Below are positions 37,850-46,010 of a stretch of 64,000 bases of DNA, in pieces. The position numbers and the translations under genes were made by a program. The DNA lies in assembly GCA_019635485.1 (NCBI GenBank), contig JAHBZL010000008.1, positions 62,001 to 126,000 of the forward strand. The letters run 5' to 3'. Source of the stretch: Piscinibacter sp. Its GTDB lineage: Bacteria; Pseudomonadota; Gammaproteobacteria; Burkholderiales; Burkholderiaceae_C. Every line of letters begins with the position of its first letter. Positions within the stretch are counted from its first letter, which is position 1. The notes below the pieces were generated by a model. It was not told the DNA's origin and ran no database searches. It saw only the letters and a list, made by a program, of their open reading frames with translations.

Positions 37850-40492
37850 CTAGGCCGGCTTCAAGCCCAGCACGATGCGGCGCAGGTCGTCTTCCTGCCA
37901 GGAGGCGCCCTCGGCCGTGCGCCGGTCGAACACGTCCGCACCGAGCTGCTCGCGCAGCGCGGCGACGTCACGGTCGTGCAGCAGTTGCGGCAGCACCTGG
38001 CGCGGCGCCTTCCCGCGCGCCACCACCGCGTCGGCCAGCCCCACCAGGCGTGCCGCGTTGTCGTGGTCGCCGCGCAGGCGCAGCAGGCCGGGCCAGTGGT
38101 CGATGGTCCAGGCGAGCGAGCCGTCGACCGTCTGCAGCGCGAGCAGCTCGCGCATGGCCGCTTCCGCCTCGTCCAGCCGCCCGAGGCGGATCGCCGCCAG
38201 CCCCTGCATGTTCAGCGCACCCCAGGCCGGGCGCAGGCGGCCGTGCGCGCGCGCCTGCGCGACGACCTCGCGCGCCACCGCCAGTGCCTCGGCGGTCTGG
38301 TCGAGCACGAGCAGCGCATGCGCGAGGTTGCCGCCGGCGATCCACGCGGTGCGCAGGTCGCCGAGCCGGCGCGTCAGTTCGTACTCCTGGCGGAAGCGGT
38401 CGCGGCAGGCGGGCCAGCGGTTCGCGTACATCTCGTCGAGCGCAAGCGCGAAACGCAGTGGCCGGCCGCGCAGTGGCGGCCAGTCCGGCTCCTCGAGCGC
38501 GCGCATCTGCGCCAGCGCCGCGGCCTTGTCGAACTGCGGATCGGCCCACTGCGCGGTGCTGATGCGGTAGCTCAGGGCCCAGTACATGCCGGTCGCGTCG
38601 CCGAGCGCGCGCCAGGCCTCGAGCGCCCGGCCGGCGGCCGCGAAGCCGCGCTCGGCCGGCACCAGCATCGCGGTGCCGAGCAGGCCGAGCGCATGCCAGT
38701 AGCGCGCGCGTGACACGGCGTCGAGCGCCGGGTCGTCCAGGTGCGGTGCGACGGCGTCGATCGCCGCGACGGCCTCGCGCGTCGCCTCCCCGGCCAGCCA
38801 CAGCGACACGCCCCAGGCGGCCAGCGCCAGCGCCAGCGCGCCGCGCGCGGGGTCGGCCCGCGCGAACGCGAAGGCCGCGCGCAGGTTGCCGAGGTCCGGC
38901 AGCACGAGCAGCTGCCACTCGATGGTCGGCATGTCCAGCCACAGCGTGCTGGTGCGCTGCAGCGTCGCGAGCAGCGCGCGGGCATGGCGTTCGCGCACGG
39001 CCGCATCCTCGCCCGCCGCCTGCAGCCGGCCGAGCGCGAATGCCCGCGGGCTCTCGAGCAACCGGTAGCGCTGCGGCAGCTGCGGCGTCGCCCCGGGCAG
39101 GGGCTGCAGCAGCGCGTGGTCGACCAGCGCATCGAGCGCGTCGAGCACCGCCCAGTCGTCGATCGACGCGTCCCCGGCCACCTGCTGCGCCGCCTCGAGC
39201 GTGAAGCTGCCGGCAAACACGCCGAGCCGGCGCCAGACGGCCTGCCGCGGCGGATCGAGCAGGTCGAAGGTCCACTGCAGCGCGTTCTCCAGCGTCTGCT
39301 GCCGTGCCGGGGCGCTGCGTGCGCCGCGGGTCAGCAGGCGCAGCCGGTGGTCGAGCCGCTCGTGCACACCGGCCACGCCGAGCAGCGGCACGCGCGCGGC
39401 CGCGAGTTCGAGCGCGAGCGGGATGCCGTCCAGGCGCCGGCACAGGTCGTGCACCGCGGGCAGGTCGGCCTCCGCAGGTGACCAGCCCGGCAGCAGCGCC
39501 TGCACGCGTTCGACGAACAGCGAGACGGCATTCGTGCCGCCCACGCCGGCCGTGGACGCGGGCGTCTCGATGCGGGCCATGCGGCGCCGCTCGTGCGCGG
39601 CGCGCGGCGCCGGCACCGGCAGGCCCTGCAGGCGGTACAGCGTCTCGCCGGTGCCGCGCACCGGCGTCTGGCTGGTCACGAGCAGGCGCAGCCGCGGCGC
39701 CTGGGCGAGCAGGTTCGCGGCCAGCGGCGCGACCGCGTCGGCGATCTGCTCGGCGTTGTCCAGCACCAGCAGCAGCTCGAGCGTGGCCAGGGCGCGGCCG
39801 AGCGCGTCCGGCGCGGCCTGCGCGGCCTTGGCGTTCAACCCGAGTGCGTGCGCGATGGTGCCGGGCAGCGCGGCGCCGTCGGCGAGCGCGGCCAGCTCGA
39901 CCAGCCAGACGCCGTCGCGGAACTGGCCGCGCAGCTGCTGCGCGACCGCCTGCGCAAGGCGCGTCTTGCCCATGCCGCCCGGCCCGGTGAGCGTGACCCA
40001 GCGCTGCGCCTCGAGCTGCCGGCATAGCGCCGCGATGTCGCCGATGCGCCCGTGCAGCGGCGGCAGGGCCGGCGGCACGTTGCCGGCGCCGGCCGGGAGC
40101 GGCGGCGCGGCCACCGGTGCGGACGGCGCCGGTGCCGGGGCGTCGGCGCCCGGTGCCGCCGGACGGGCGACGAAGCGGTAACCCCGGCGCGGCGCGGTCT
40201 CGATGTAGGCCGGCTGGCGCGGATCGTCGCCCAGCGCGGCGCGCAGCCGGCTGATGACCGACTTCAGCGCCGACTCGGTGACGAAGCGGTGGCCCCAGAC
40301 ACCGTCGAGCAGTTCGTCCTTGCCGACCAGCCGTCCGGCGCGCGCGGCCAGGAAACACAGCACCGCGAAGTCGCGCGGCGGCAGCTCGACCGGCGTGCCG
40401 TCGCCGCGCCGCAGGCGCCCGGCGGCCGGGTCGAGCACGAACGGGCCGAAGGCGAGGCCGGCGGGCGAGGGGGGCGAGGTCGCGAGGTCCAT
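37850..40492 (-). CDS. STAND/AfsR-like regulator: winged helix, NTPase, TPR region
   Basis: An 880-aa cytoplasmic regulator. Residues about 10-110 are a trans_reg_C winged helix (FGPFVLDPAAGRLRRG to YIETAPRRGYRFVAR), then a Pro/Ala linker, an NB-ARC-type ATPase from about 148 with Walker A GPGGMGKTR (170-178) and Walker B LLLVLDNAEQI, then about 500 residues of Ala/Leu-rich helices with TPR character. This is the architecture of AfsR/MalT-like switches that bind a ligand and NTP before activating genes. The start at 40492 is the first Met that gives the winged helix. It is divergent from the caspase-like lipoprotein gene (126-bp gap), its probable target. Confidence 0.88.
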   Translation of the reverse strand: MDLATSPPSPAGLAFGPFVLDPAAGRLRRGDGTPVELPPRDFAVLCFLAARAGRLVGKDELLDGVWGHRFVTESALKSVISRLRAALGDDPRQPAYIETAPRRGYRFVARPAAPGADAPAPAPSAPVAAPPLPAGAGNVPPALPPLHGRIGDIAALCRQLEAQRWVTLTGPGGMGKTRLAQAVAQQLRGQFRDGVWLVELAALADGAALPGTIAHALGLNAKAAQAAPDALGRALATLELLLVLDNAEQIADAVAPLAANLLAQAPRLRLLVTSQTPVRGTGETLYRLQGLPVPAPRAAHERRRMARIETPASTAGVGGTNAVSLFVERVQALLPGWSPAEADLPAVHDLCRRLDGIPLALELAAARVPLLGVAGVHERLDHRLRLLTRGARSAPARQQTLENALQWTFDLLDPPRQAVWRRLGVFAGSFTLEAAQQVAGDASIDDWAVLDALDALVDHALLQPLPGATPQLPQRYRLLESPRAFALGRLQAAGEDAAVRERHARALLATLQRTSTLWLDMPTIEWQLLVLPDLGNLRAAFAFARADPARGALALALAAWGVSLWLAGEATREAVAAIDAVAPHLDDPALDAVSRARYWHALGLLGTAMLVPAERGFAAAGRALEAWRALGDATGMYWALSYRISTAQWADPQFDKAAALAQMRALEEPDWPPLRGRPLRFALALDEMYANRWPACRDRFRQEYELTRRLGDLRTAWIAGGNLAHALLVLDQTAEALAVAREVVAQARAHGRLRPAWGALNMQGLAAIRLGRLDEAEAAMRELLALQTVDGSLAWTIDHWPGLLRLRGDHDNAARLVGLADAVVARGKAPRQVLPQLLHDRDVAALREQLGADVFDRRTAEGASWQEDDLRRIVLGLKPA

Positions 40493-40518
40493 GGCGGGCG
40501 CGGTCGCGCCGACTGTAG

Positions 40519-40549
40519 CGAAACCGGCACCGACACCGAGACGGTTTCG
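40519..40549. promoter_or_regulatory. Inverted repeat in regulator/caspase-like intergenic gap
   Basis: CGAAACCG and its complement CGGTTTCG are separated by 15 bp in the middle of the 126-bp gap between the divergent regulator and lipoprotein genes. An overlapping GAGACgg/GAGACcg direct repeat is also present at about 40539-40554. Either is a candidate operator for the winged-helix regulator. Confidence 0.4.
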
Positions 40550-40618
40550 AGACCGTGCCGCGACGACTTCCGGCGCCGCCGCGCCGACAGTGCCGCCTCC
40601 CTCTCGACGGAGCTCACG

Positions 40619-42619
40619 ATGCCCTTCCCGAATCTCCTGCCGCGCCTGCGTGCCGCCCTGGCACGGCGTGCCGCCGGGGCCGCCGCGCTCGGTGCGCTGC
40701 TGGCGCTGTCCGGCTGCGGCGGCGGCGGACCCGACGCCGCGACGGCCGATGAACCTTCGACCGCGGCGCTCGAGTGCGAGCGCCTGGCCTATCCCTGCGA
40801 CTGGTCGCAGGTCGCGCCGGCCGTGCTGGACGCCAGCGACCGGCTCGGCGGCGAACTCGCGGCGCGCCTGGAGGCCGGCAGCGACACCGACGCCGCTGCC
40901 GCCTGGCTGCAGACGCAGGCGGTGCTGGCCGAGCTGCAGGTCGACACACGCGCGATCCGCTTCCGCCTGCCCGGCGGGCGCGGCGTCTGGGTGCTGGCCG
41001 ACGAGGGCCGGCCGGCCAGCCCGTCCTTCGCGGCCGCAGGCCGCAGCGCGCCGGCCGCGCCGCGCAAGCAGGCGCAGGGGGTGATCCGGCCCGGGGCGAC
41101 CGGGCGCAAGGCGCTGCTGCTGGCGCCGTTCCGCTACCAGGGCGTCGAGTTCGCGGTCGACCATGTCGCGGCTCGTCTCGGGGCGATCCCCGGCTACACG
41201 GTGACGCTGCGCCAGAACACCACCGAGGGCGAGCGCAGCGTCTGGTTGGACGATTTCGCGGACTTCGCCGGGTACGACGTGATCCACGTCTCCTCGCACG
41301 GCGCCGAGCTCTGCCGGGACCGGCTGACCGGCCAGCCGATCGAGCCCTGCCGCATCGGCATCGACGTCGGCCCGGCGACCCAGCCGGCGCTCGACCTGGC
41401 CGCGGCCGGGCGTGTCGGCATCGAGCTGTTCGTGACGCGCAAGGGTCGGCGCCACCTGGCAGTGACGCCGGAGTTCTTCCGCGCCGTCTACCCGCAGGGG
41501 CTGGACCAGCGCCTCGTCTTCATCGACGCCTGCCTGGGCGGCGACCCGGCGCTGATGGCCTCGCTGGGCGGGGCCGGCGGTGCGGTGCTGGGCTTTTCCG
41601 GCATCGTCTACGCCGAGTTCGCGCAATGGGTCGGCGACGCGCTCTACGAACTGCTCGGGCGCGGCCTGTCGGTGCAGGAGGCGATGCTGCGCCTGGGCGA
41701 CTCGCTGGCGCAGGAGGACGGCACGCGGCTGGTCGGCAACGGCCACGACCTGCGCATCCGCGACCTGCTCGAGGTCAGCGACCTGACCGGCGGCCAGGCG
41801 CTGTCGGCCGCCGGCAGCCGCGTCGACGCGCTCTCGCGCCCCGGCGACGGCCAGCCCGACCGGCTGCGCCTGGCGTTGCATGTCGACGGCCTGGCGCCGG
41901 ACCGGCTGGCCGGCGTCGAACTGAAGGTCGCGCGCGACGGCCAGACACTCGTCCAGCTGCCGCTGGCCGGCAGCGCGCAGGCCGACGGCGAGGACCGGCT
42001 GCGCTTCGAGTTCGAGCTGCCGCTGGGTGCGGACACGCAGCCCGGCGAAACGCTGGCGCTGCGCTTCGCGCTCGCGCTGCCCGAGGGCGGCGTCACGATG
42101 CTGGAGGTCGCGCCCCGGGTCAGTGACCCGTCGGCGCTGCCGCCCGAGTGGCTGATGACCGGATTGACCACGGTCCAGGGCGTCGGCTCGACCACGACCA
42201 AGTTCGCGCAGGTGGTCTGGGAGCTCGCGCCGGGCGACGACCCGAGCGCGCGCTACCGCTACTACCGCCTCAAGAGCGGCACGCTGACGATCAGCTACAC
42301 AAGCGACCTGAACGGCTGCCGCACGATCTGGGAAGTCGGCCTGACGATTCCGCCCGGCGCGCCGAACAACCAGCTGAAGTTCGACACCGTGGCGGGCGAG
42401 TTCAGCGCGTTCGGCCAGGCGCCCGGGCAGGTCGTGCACGCCACCGGCGTGTGTGCCGACGGCAGCACGCTGCCCTTCGCGACCACCGCCGGCGGCGTCT
42501 ACCTGTACGCCAACGACGTGCCCCTGACGGGCACCGGCAGCAGCGGCTTCAGCGGCGTGTACCACGACGGCGCGGCGTTGCCGACGATCATCGAGTACAG
42601 CTTCGCGCCGCAGCGATGA
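40619..42619 (+). CDS. Caspase-like (clan CD) cysteine peptidase lipoprotein
   Basis: A 666-aa lipoprotein: signal peptide with lipobox LSGC (Cys33). Residues about 165-360 look like a caspase-haemoglobinase fold, with a hydrophobic strand then GYDVIHVSSHGAEL (His227) and RLVFIDACLGG (Cys305), the His and Cys dyad pattern of CHAT/caspase-like peptidases. A substrate-facing RKGRRHL segment lies between. The remaining C-terminal 300 residues are beta-rich with Ig-like character and end in a strand-rich domain with two Cys. The stop overlaps the LysE-type gene (ATGA). The divergent STAND regulator is the likely controller. Peptidase activity is inferred from the dyad. Confidence 0.75.
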   Translation: MPFPNLLPRLRAALARRAAGAAALGALLALSGCGGGGPDAATADEPSTAALECERLAYPCDWSQVAPAVLDASDRLGGELAARLEAGSDTDAAAAWLQTQAVLAELQVDTRAIRFRLPGGRGVWVLADEGRPASPSFAAAGRSAPAAPRKQAQGVIRPGATGRKALLLAPFRYQGVEFAVDHVAARLGAIPGYTVTLRQNTTEGERSVWLDDFADFAGYDVIHVSSHGAELCRDRLTGQPIEPCRIGIDVGPATQPALDLAAAGRVGIELFVTRKGRRHLAVTPEFFRAVYPQGLDQRLVFIDACLGGDPALMASLGGAGGAVLGFSGIVYAEFAQWVGDALYELLGRGLSVQEAMLRLGDSLAQEDGTRLVGNGHDLRIRDLLEVSDLTGGQALSAAGSRVDALSRPGDGQPDRLRLALHVDGLAPDRLAGVELKVARDGQTLVQLPLAGSAQADGEDRLRFEFELPLGADTQPGETLALRFALALPEGGVTMLEVAPRVSDPSALPPEWLMTGLTTVQGVGSTTTKFAQVVWELAPGDDPSARYRYYRLKSGTLTISYTSDLNGCRTIWEVGLTIPPGAPNNQLKFDTVAGEFSAFGQAPGQVVHATGVCADGSTLPFATTAGGVYLYANDVPLTGTGSSGFSGVYHDGAALPTIIEYSFAPQR

Positions 42620-43230
42620 ACGGCGCCGCCGCGTTTGTCCAGGGGCTCGCGCTGTCGCTCGCGACGATCGCCGCGTTCGGCCCGCAGAACCTGCACGTGC
42701 TGCGCACCGGTCTCGCGCGGCGGCATGTCGGCGCCGCGGTCGCGCTGTGCGTCGCCGGCGATGCGCTGCTGGTCGGCAGTGCGCTCGCCGGCGCGGCGCC
42801 GGCGCTGGAACGCGTCGGCTGGCTCGAGCCGCTGCTGGCCGGCGCGGCCGCGGCGATGCTGCTGGTGTTCGCGCTGCGCGCGCTCGGCGAGGCGGCTGCA
42901 CCGCAGGCGGCGCTCGGCGCGGGGGCGCAACAGCCGCTGCGCCGCGTGCTCGCGACGACGGCTGTCGTGACCTTCGGCAACCCGAGTGTCTGGGTGGAGA
43001 CGCTGCTGCTGGTGGGCGCCACCGGGGCGGCGCTGCCCGGCGACCTCCGCCCGGCCTTCGGCGCGGGCGCCCTGTGCGCCTCGCTGCTGTGGTTCGGCGC
43101 GCTCGGCTTCGGTGCCCGCGCGGCGGCGCGCTGGCTGGTGCGGCCGCTGGCCTGGCGGCTGCTGTCGCTGGCGAGCGCCGCGGCGATGGGGGCGATGGCG
43201 TTGTCGCTCGCGGCCCAGGCGCTGGCCTGA
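42616..43230 (+). CDS. LysE/ArgO-family exporter
   Basis: A 204-aa inner-membrane protein with about six hydrophobic spans. The N-terminal LATIAAFGPQNLHVLRTGL and the mid-protein VVTFGNPSVWVETLLLVGA are the two conserved half-repeats of the LysE/ArgO superfamily, which exports basic amino acids and related compounds. The start overlaps the stop of the caspase-like lipoprotein gene (ATGA), so translation of the two is coupled; whether that reflects a shared function is unknown. Confidence 0.88.
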   Translation: MNGAAAFVQGLALSLATIAAFGPQNLHVLRTGLARRHVGAAVALCVAGDALLVGSALAGAAPALERVGWLEPLLAGAAAAMLLVFALRALGEAAAPQAALGAGAQQPLRRVLATTAVVTFGNPSVWVETLLLVGATGAALPGDLRPAFGAGALCASLLWFGALGFGARAAARWLVRPLAWRLLSLASAAAMGAMALSLAAQALA

Positions 43231-43268
43231 TGCGGGTGCGGTCTTGGGCGGCGCGCTATCGTCGTGAC

Positions 43269-43808
43269 ATGAGCTCCTCCCTGCTGCACGCTGCGCCCGC
43301 GGTCGGATTCGACCAGCCGTTCGAGATGCTCGAGGCGTGCCACGAACGCGTGCGCCGCAGCCTCGCGCTGCTCGGCCGGCTGATCGCGCACATCGACGCG
43401 CACGGGCACGACACACAGAGCCGCTCGGCGGCGCGCGACGTGCTGCGCTACTTCGACCTGGCCGCGCCACACCACCACGAGGACGAGGAGCGGCATGTGT
43501 TCCCGCGCCTGGAGGCCGCCGGCGATGCCGCGCTGGTGGCCGATGTGCAGCGCCTGCGCGACGACCATGCGCGGATGGCGGCGCTGTGGCAGGTGCTGCG
43601 GGCGGATCTGCTGCGCTGGTCCACCGACGAGGCGGCAGGCCCGATCGACGCCGCGGCGCGTGCGGCGGCGGAGGCCTTCCGCGCGGCCTACGACGGCCAC
43701 ATCGAACTGGAGGAAGGCCGGGTGTTCCCGGCCGCCCGGGCGCGGACCGAACCGTCCGCGGCCACCGCGATGGGCGCGGAGATGGCCGCGCGCCGGCGCC
43801 AGGGCTGA
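43269..43808 (+). CDS. Hemerythrin domain-containing protein
   Basis: A 179-aa cytoplasmic four-helix protein. Candidate di-iron ligands are spaced as in hemerythrins: ACHERVRRSL, HHHEDEERHVFP, RDDHARM and HIELEEGRVFP. Such proteins bind O2 or NO or sense iron. The start MSSSLLHAAP was chosen over an ATG at 43230 that overlaps the upstream stop, because the extra 13 residues are basic and unlike the family; the longer form is possible. Its stop codon touches the palindromic repeat element. Confidence 0.85.
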   Translation: MSSSLLHAAPAVGFDQPFEMLEACHERVRRSLALLGRLIAHIDAHGHDTQSRSAARDVLRYFDLAAPHHHEDEERHVFPRLEAAGDAALVADVQRLRDDHARMAALWQVLRADLLRWSTDEAAGPIDAAARAAAEAFRAAYDGHIELEEGRVFPAARARTEPSAATAMGAEMAARRRQG

Positions 43809-43968
43809 CAAGGTGTGAACGAACCCGACATGCCCGCTCATCCCACCCCGACGGCCCGGCTCGGCGTTGCATATGCTCGCCGTAGCCCGAGCTACGGCTG
43901 TGCTTTGCGCCTTGATCCGGACCGTCGGGGTGGTCTGCTCGGACACGCCGGGTTCATTCACACCTTGT
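43808..43968. repeat. 161-bp near-perfect palindromic intergenic element
   Basis: Two arms of about 78 bp are inverted copies of each other with a few mismatches. The outer 12 bp (ACAAGGTGTGAA) are identical, CACCCCGACGG is exactly repeated mid-arm, and the centre is the perfect hairpin CCGTAGC-CCGA-GCTACGG. It starts at the hemerythrin stop codon and ends 23 bp before the DUF454 start. As RNA it would fold into one long hairpin; as DNA it resembles a REPIN or MITE-like element. No target duplication was recognised. Confidence 0.75.
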
Positions 43969-43991
43969 GAGCGCCCGGCGACAATCGCCGC

Positions 43992-44381
43992 ATGGCCCTC
44001 CCCGTGCATCGTCCGCTGTGGCAGCGCGCCGTCTGGACGACGGCGGGCGTCGTCGCGCTTGCACTGGGCGTGGCCGGCATCTTTCTGCCGCTGCTGCCGA
44101 CGACGCCGTTCGTCCTGCTGGCGGCCTTCTGCTTTTCGCGCGGTAGCGAACGCGTCGAGCGCTGGCTGGTCGAACACCCGCGTTTCGGGCCGATGGTGCG
44201 CGACTGGCGCGCGCGCCGCGCCGTGCCGCGGCGCGCCAAGCAGCTGGCCAGCGCGATGATGGCGTTCGGCAGCGTCTGGGCCTGGTGGGTGATGCCCGCG
44301 CCGTGGCGCTGGCTGCCCGCGCTGTGCTGCGCCGCGGTCGCGACCTGGCTGTGGCGGCTGCCCGATGCCGAACCCCGATGA
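43992..44381 (+). CDS. DUF454 (YbaN-like) inner-membrane protein
   Basis: A 129-aa membrane protein with two N-terminal spans and a C-terminal pair. The family motif LGVAGIFLPLLPTTPFVLLAAFCFSRGSER is clear in pieces (LPLLPTTPFVLLAA). E. coli YbaN is a homologue of unknown function. The stop overlaps the CDF exporter start (ATGA). Confidence 0.88.
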   Translation: MALPVHRPLWQRAVWTTAGVVALALGVAGIFLPLLPTTPFVLLAAFCFSRGSERVERWLVEHPRFGPMVRDWRARRAVPRRAKQLASAMMAFGSVWAWWVMPAPWRWLPALCCAAVATWLWRLPDAEPR

Positions 44382-45385
44382 ATCACGAACCCCATCCCAC
44401 CCACGACCATCGTTATGCGGGGCACACGCACGAAGGTCCTGCGCACGCCGCCGGTACTGCGCATGCCCATGAGCACGATCACGGTCACGGCCACCATCAC
44501 CATGCGCCGGCCAGCTTCGACCGCGCCTTCGCGATCGGCATCACGCTGAACGTCGCGTTCGTCGCGGTCGAGGCCTTCTATGGCTGGCAGGTCGACTCGC
44601 TGGCGTTGCTGGCCGATGCCGGCCACAACCTGAGCGACGTCGCCGGGCTGGTGCTGGCCTGGGCCGGCGCGCTCGCCGGGCGCGTGCGGCCGGACGCGCG
44701 GCACACCTACGGCTTCAAGCGCGCCAGCATCCTGGCCGCGTTCGCGAACGCGGTGCTGCTGCTGGTCGCGATGGGGTCGCTCGCCTGGGAGGCGTTCGGC
44801 CGGCTGCAGTCGCCGCACGAGACCCACGGCGTGACGATCATCGCCGTCGCCGCGGTCGGCATCGTCATCAACGGCGCCACCGCCTGGCTGTTCATGCGCG
44901 GCCAGGAGGACCTGAACGTGCGCAGCGCCTACCTGCACATGGCCAGCGATGCGCTGGTGTCGGCCGGCGTGGTGGTGGCCGGTGCGCTGACGCTGTGGCT
45001 GGGCTGGACGTGGATCGACCCGGTGGCGAGCCTGCTGATCGCCGCGGTGATCGTCGTCGGCACCTGGGACCTGTTCCGCCAGTCGCTGCACCTGCTGTTC
45101 GACGGGGTGCCGGCGCACGTGGACCTGCGCGCCGTGCACGACTGCCTGCGCTCGATGCCGGGCGTGGCCGAGGTGCACGACCTGCACGTCTGGGCGATGG
45201 GGACGTCGGAGGTCGCCCTGACCGCGCACCTGGTCATGCCGGCCGGCCCGGCCGACGACGACTTCCTGCGGGCCGCGACCGACGCGCTGCGGCAGCGCTT
45301 CCGCATCGGCCACGTGACGTTGCAGACGGTGCGCGCCCCGGTCATGTCCCCTTGCGGCACTGTGGCCGGCGTGCGACAGGCCTGA
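44378..45385 (+). CDS. CDF-family cation efflux protein (zinc-type)
   Basis: A 335-aa inner-membrane cation/proton antiporter. A His-rich N-terminus (HDHGHGHHHH) precedes six membrane spans with metal-site motifs LLADAGHNLSD and LHMASDALVS, and a C-terminal cytoplasmic domain with PGVAEVHDLHVWAMG. This set is typical of CzcD/ZitB-like zinc, cobalt or cadmium exporters. ATGA overlap with the DUF454 gene. No metal regulator is adjacent, although a small ORF with a leader hairpin follows. Confidence 0.92.
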   Translation: MNHEPHPTHDHRYAGHTHEGPAHAAGTAHAHEHDHGHGHHHHAPASFDRAFAIGITLNVAFVAVEAFYGWQVDSLALLADAGHNLSDVAGLVLAWAGALAGRVRPDARHTYGFKRASILAAFANAVLLLVAMGSLAWEAFGRLQSPHETHGVTIIAVAAVGIVINGATAWLFMRGQEDLNVRSAYLHMASDALVSAGVVVAGALTLWLGWTWIDPVASLLIAAVIVVGTWDLFRQSLHLLFDGVPAHVDLRAVHDCLRSMPGVAEVHDLHVWAMGTSEVALTAHLVMPAGPADDDFLRAATDALRQRFRIGHVTLQTVRAPVMSPCGTVAGVRQA

Positions 45386-45435
45386 GGCATTCCACTCCGT
45401 TCGGGGGATGGCCGCCGCGGACGCGGCGCGGATAC

Positions 45436-45454
45436 TTCCTGCAACACGCAGGAA
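45436..45454 (+). promoter_or_regulatory. Hairpin covering the Shine-Dalgarno of the 71-aa ORF
   Basis: TTCCTGC and GCAGGAA form a perfect 7-bp stem with a 5-bp loop. The 3' arm includes AGGAA, the only ribosome-binding site for the ATG 8 bp downstream, so folding would hide it. It could also be a protein-binding palindrome. Confidence 0.45.
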
Positions 45455-45462
45455 CCGCCGCC

Positions 45463-45678
45463 ATGATCCGCTTCAGCCACGCTCCGCAGTCCGCCGTCGC
45501 TCTCCGCCTCGCGCTGCCGCCGCTGCGCCGGCTGCGCGCGCCGAGCCGCCTGCCGACACTGGCCGCGCCGTCCCTGTGGTCGCGCCTGCTGGCGGTGCTC
45601 GAGCCGGCGGCCGCGCGCGAGCGGCGCGAGACGCGCCGCGCCGCCGTGGTGCTGACGCTGCCGCGCCGCTTCGGCTGA
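45463..45678 (+). CDS. Small Arg/Leu/Pro-rich hypothetical protein
   Basis: A 71-aa basic peptide (about one fifth Arg), for example RLALPPLRRLRAPSRLP and ERRETRRAAVVLTLPRRFG, with no recognised family. The Shine-Dalgarno AGGAA is well placed but lies in a hairpin. It follows the CDF exporter by 77 bp. Arg-rich shadow translation is common at this base composition, so coding is only moderately supported. Confidence 0.4.
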   Translation: MIRFSHAPQSAVALRLALPPLRRLRAPSRLPTLAAPSLWSRLLAVLEPAAARERRETRRAAVVLTLPRRFG

Positions 45679-45703
45679 CCCGCCCGGCCCGGCGAATCCG
45701 CGT

Positions 45704-45988
45704 TCAGGCGCGCCGCCGCGCCACCCAGTAGGTCGCGCCTTCGCTGCCGTAGCGCTCGGCATGCGGCACCGCCGCGTCGAGCACGAAGGGGTCGCCCGGA
45801 CGCAGGTGCTGCGTGCGCTCGCCCACCGTCAGCCACATCTCGCCCTGCACGACCAGCGCCCGCACCGCGAAGTCGTGCGTGTGGGTGTCCAGCACGGTGC
45901 CCGCGGCCCACTGGCGCTCCAGCACCTCGTCGAAGCCGTCGGCGCGGGCGGCGGCCGCGAACTGCTCGTAGCCGGTCGGCAGCTTCAT
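45704..45988 (-). CDS. Cupin-domain protein
   Basis: A 94-aa single-domain cupin. Motif 1 is visible as GTVLDTHTHDFAVRALVVQGE and motif 2 as GDPFVLDAAVPHAER, with three His and a Glu as metal ligands. The MKLPTGYEQF start at 45988 has GGAGG at 9 bp, whereas the upstream ATG (MPGMKL) sits directly against that GGAGG. It is the last gene of the minus-strand operon from 50667, 22 bp behind the amidohydrolase gene. Small cupins in such operons often act as isomerases or dioxygenases; the role here is unknown. Confidence 0.82.
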   Translation of the reverse strand: MKLPTGYEQFAAAARADGFDEVLERQWAAGTVLDTHTHDFAVRALVVQGEMWLTVGERTQHLRPGDPFVLDAAVPHAERYGSEGATYWVARRRA

Positions 45989-46010
45989 GCCGGGCATCCT
46001 CCGCAACGCG

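Noticed and set aside
40493-42901. A long N-terminal extension of the STAND regulator on the minus strand
   Set aside because: The extension is antisense to the caspase-like gene and has no domain; the winged helix starts properly at 40492.
43230-43268. Upstream ATG for the hemerythrin gene overlapping the LysE-type stop
   Set aside because: The extra 13 residues are basic and unlike family starts, so 43269 was preferred, though coupling makes the longer form possible.
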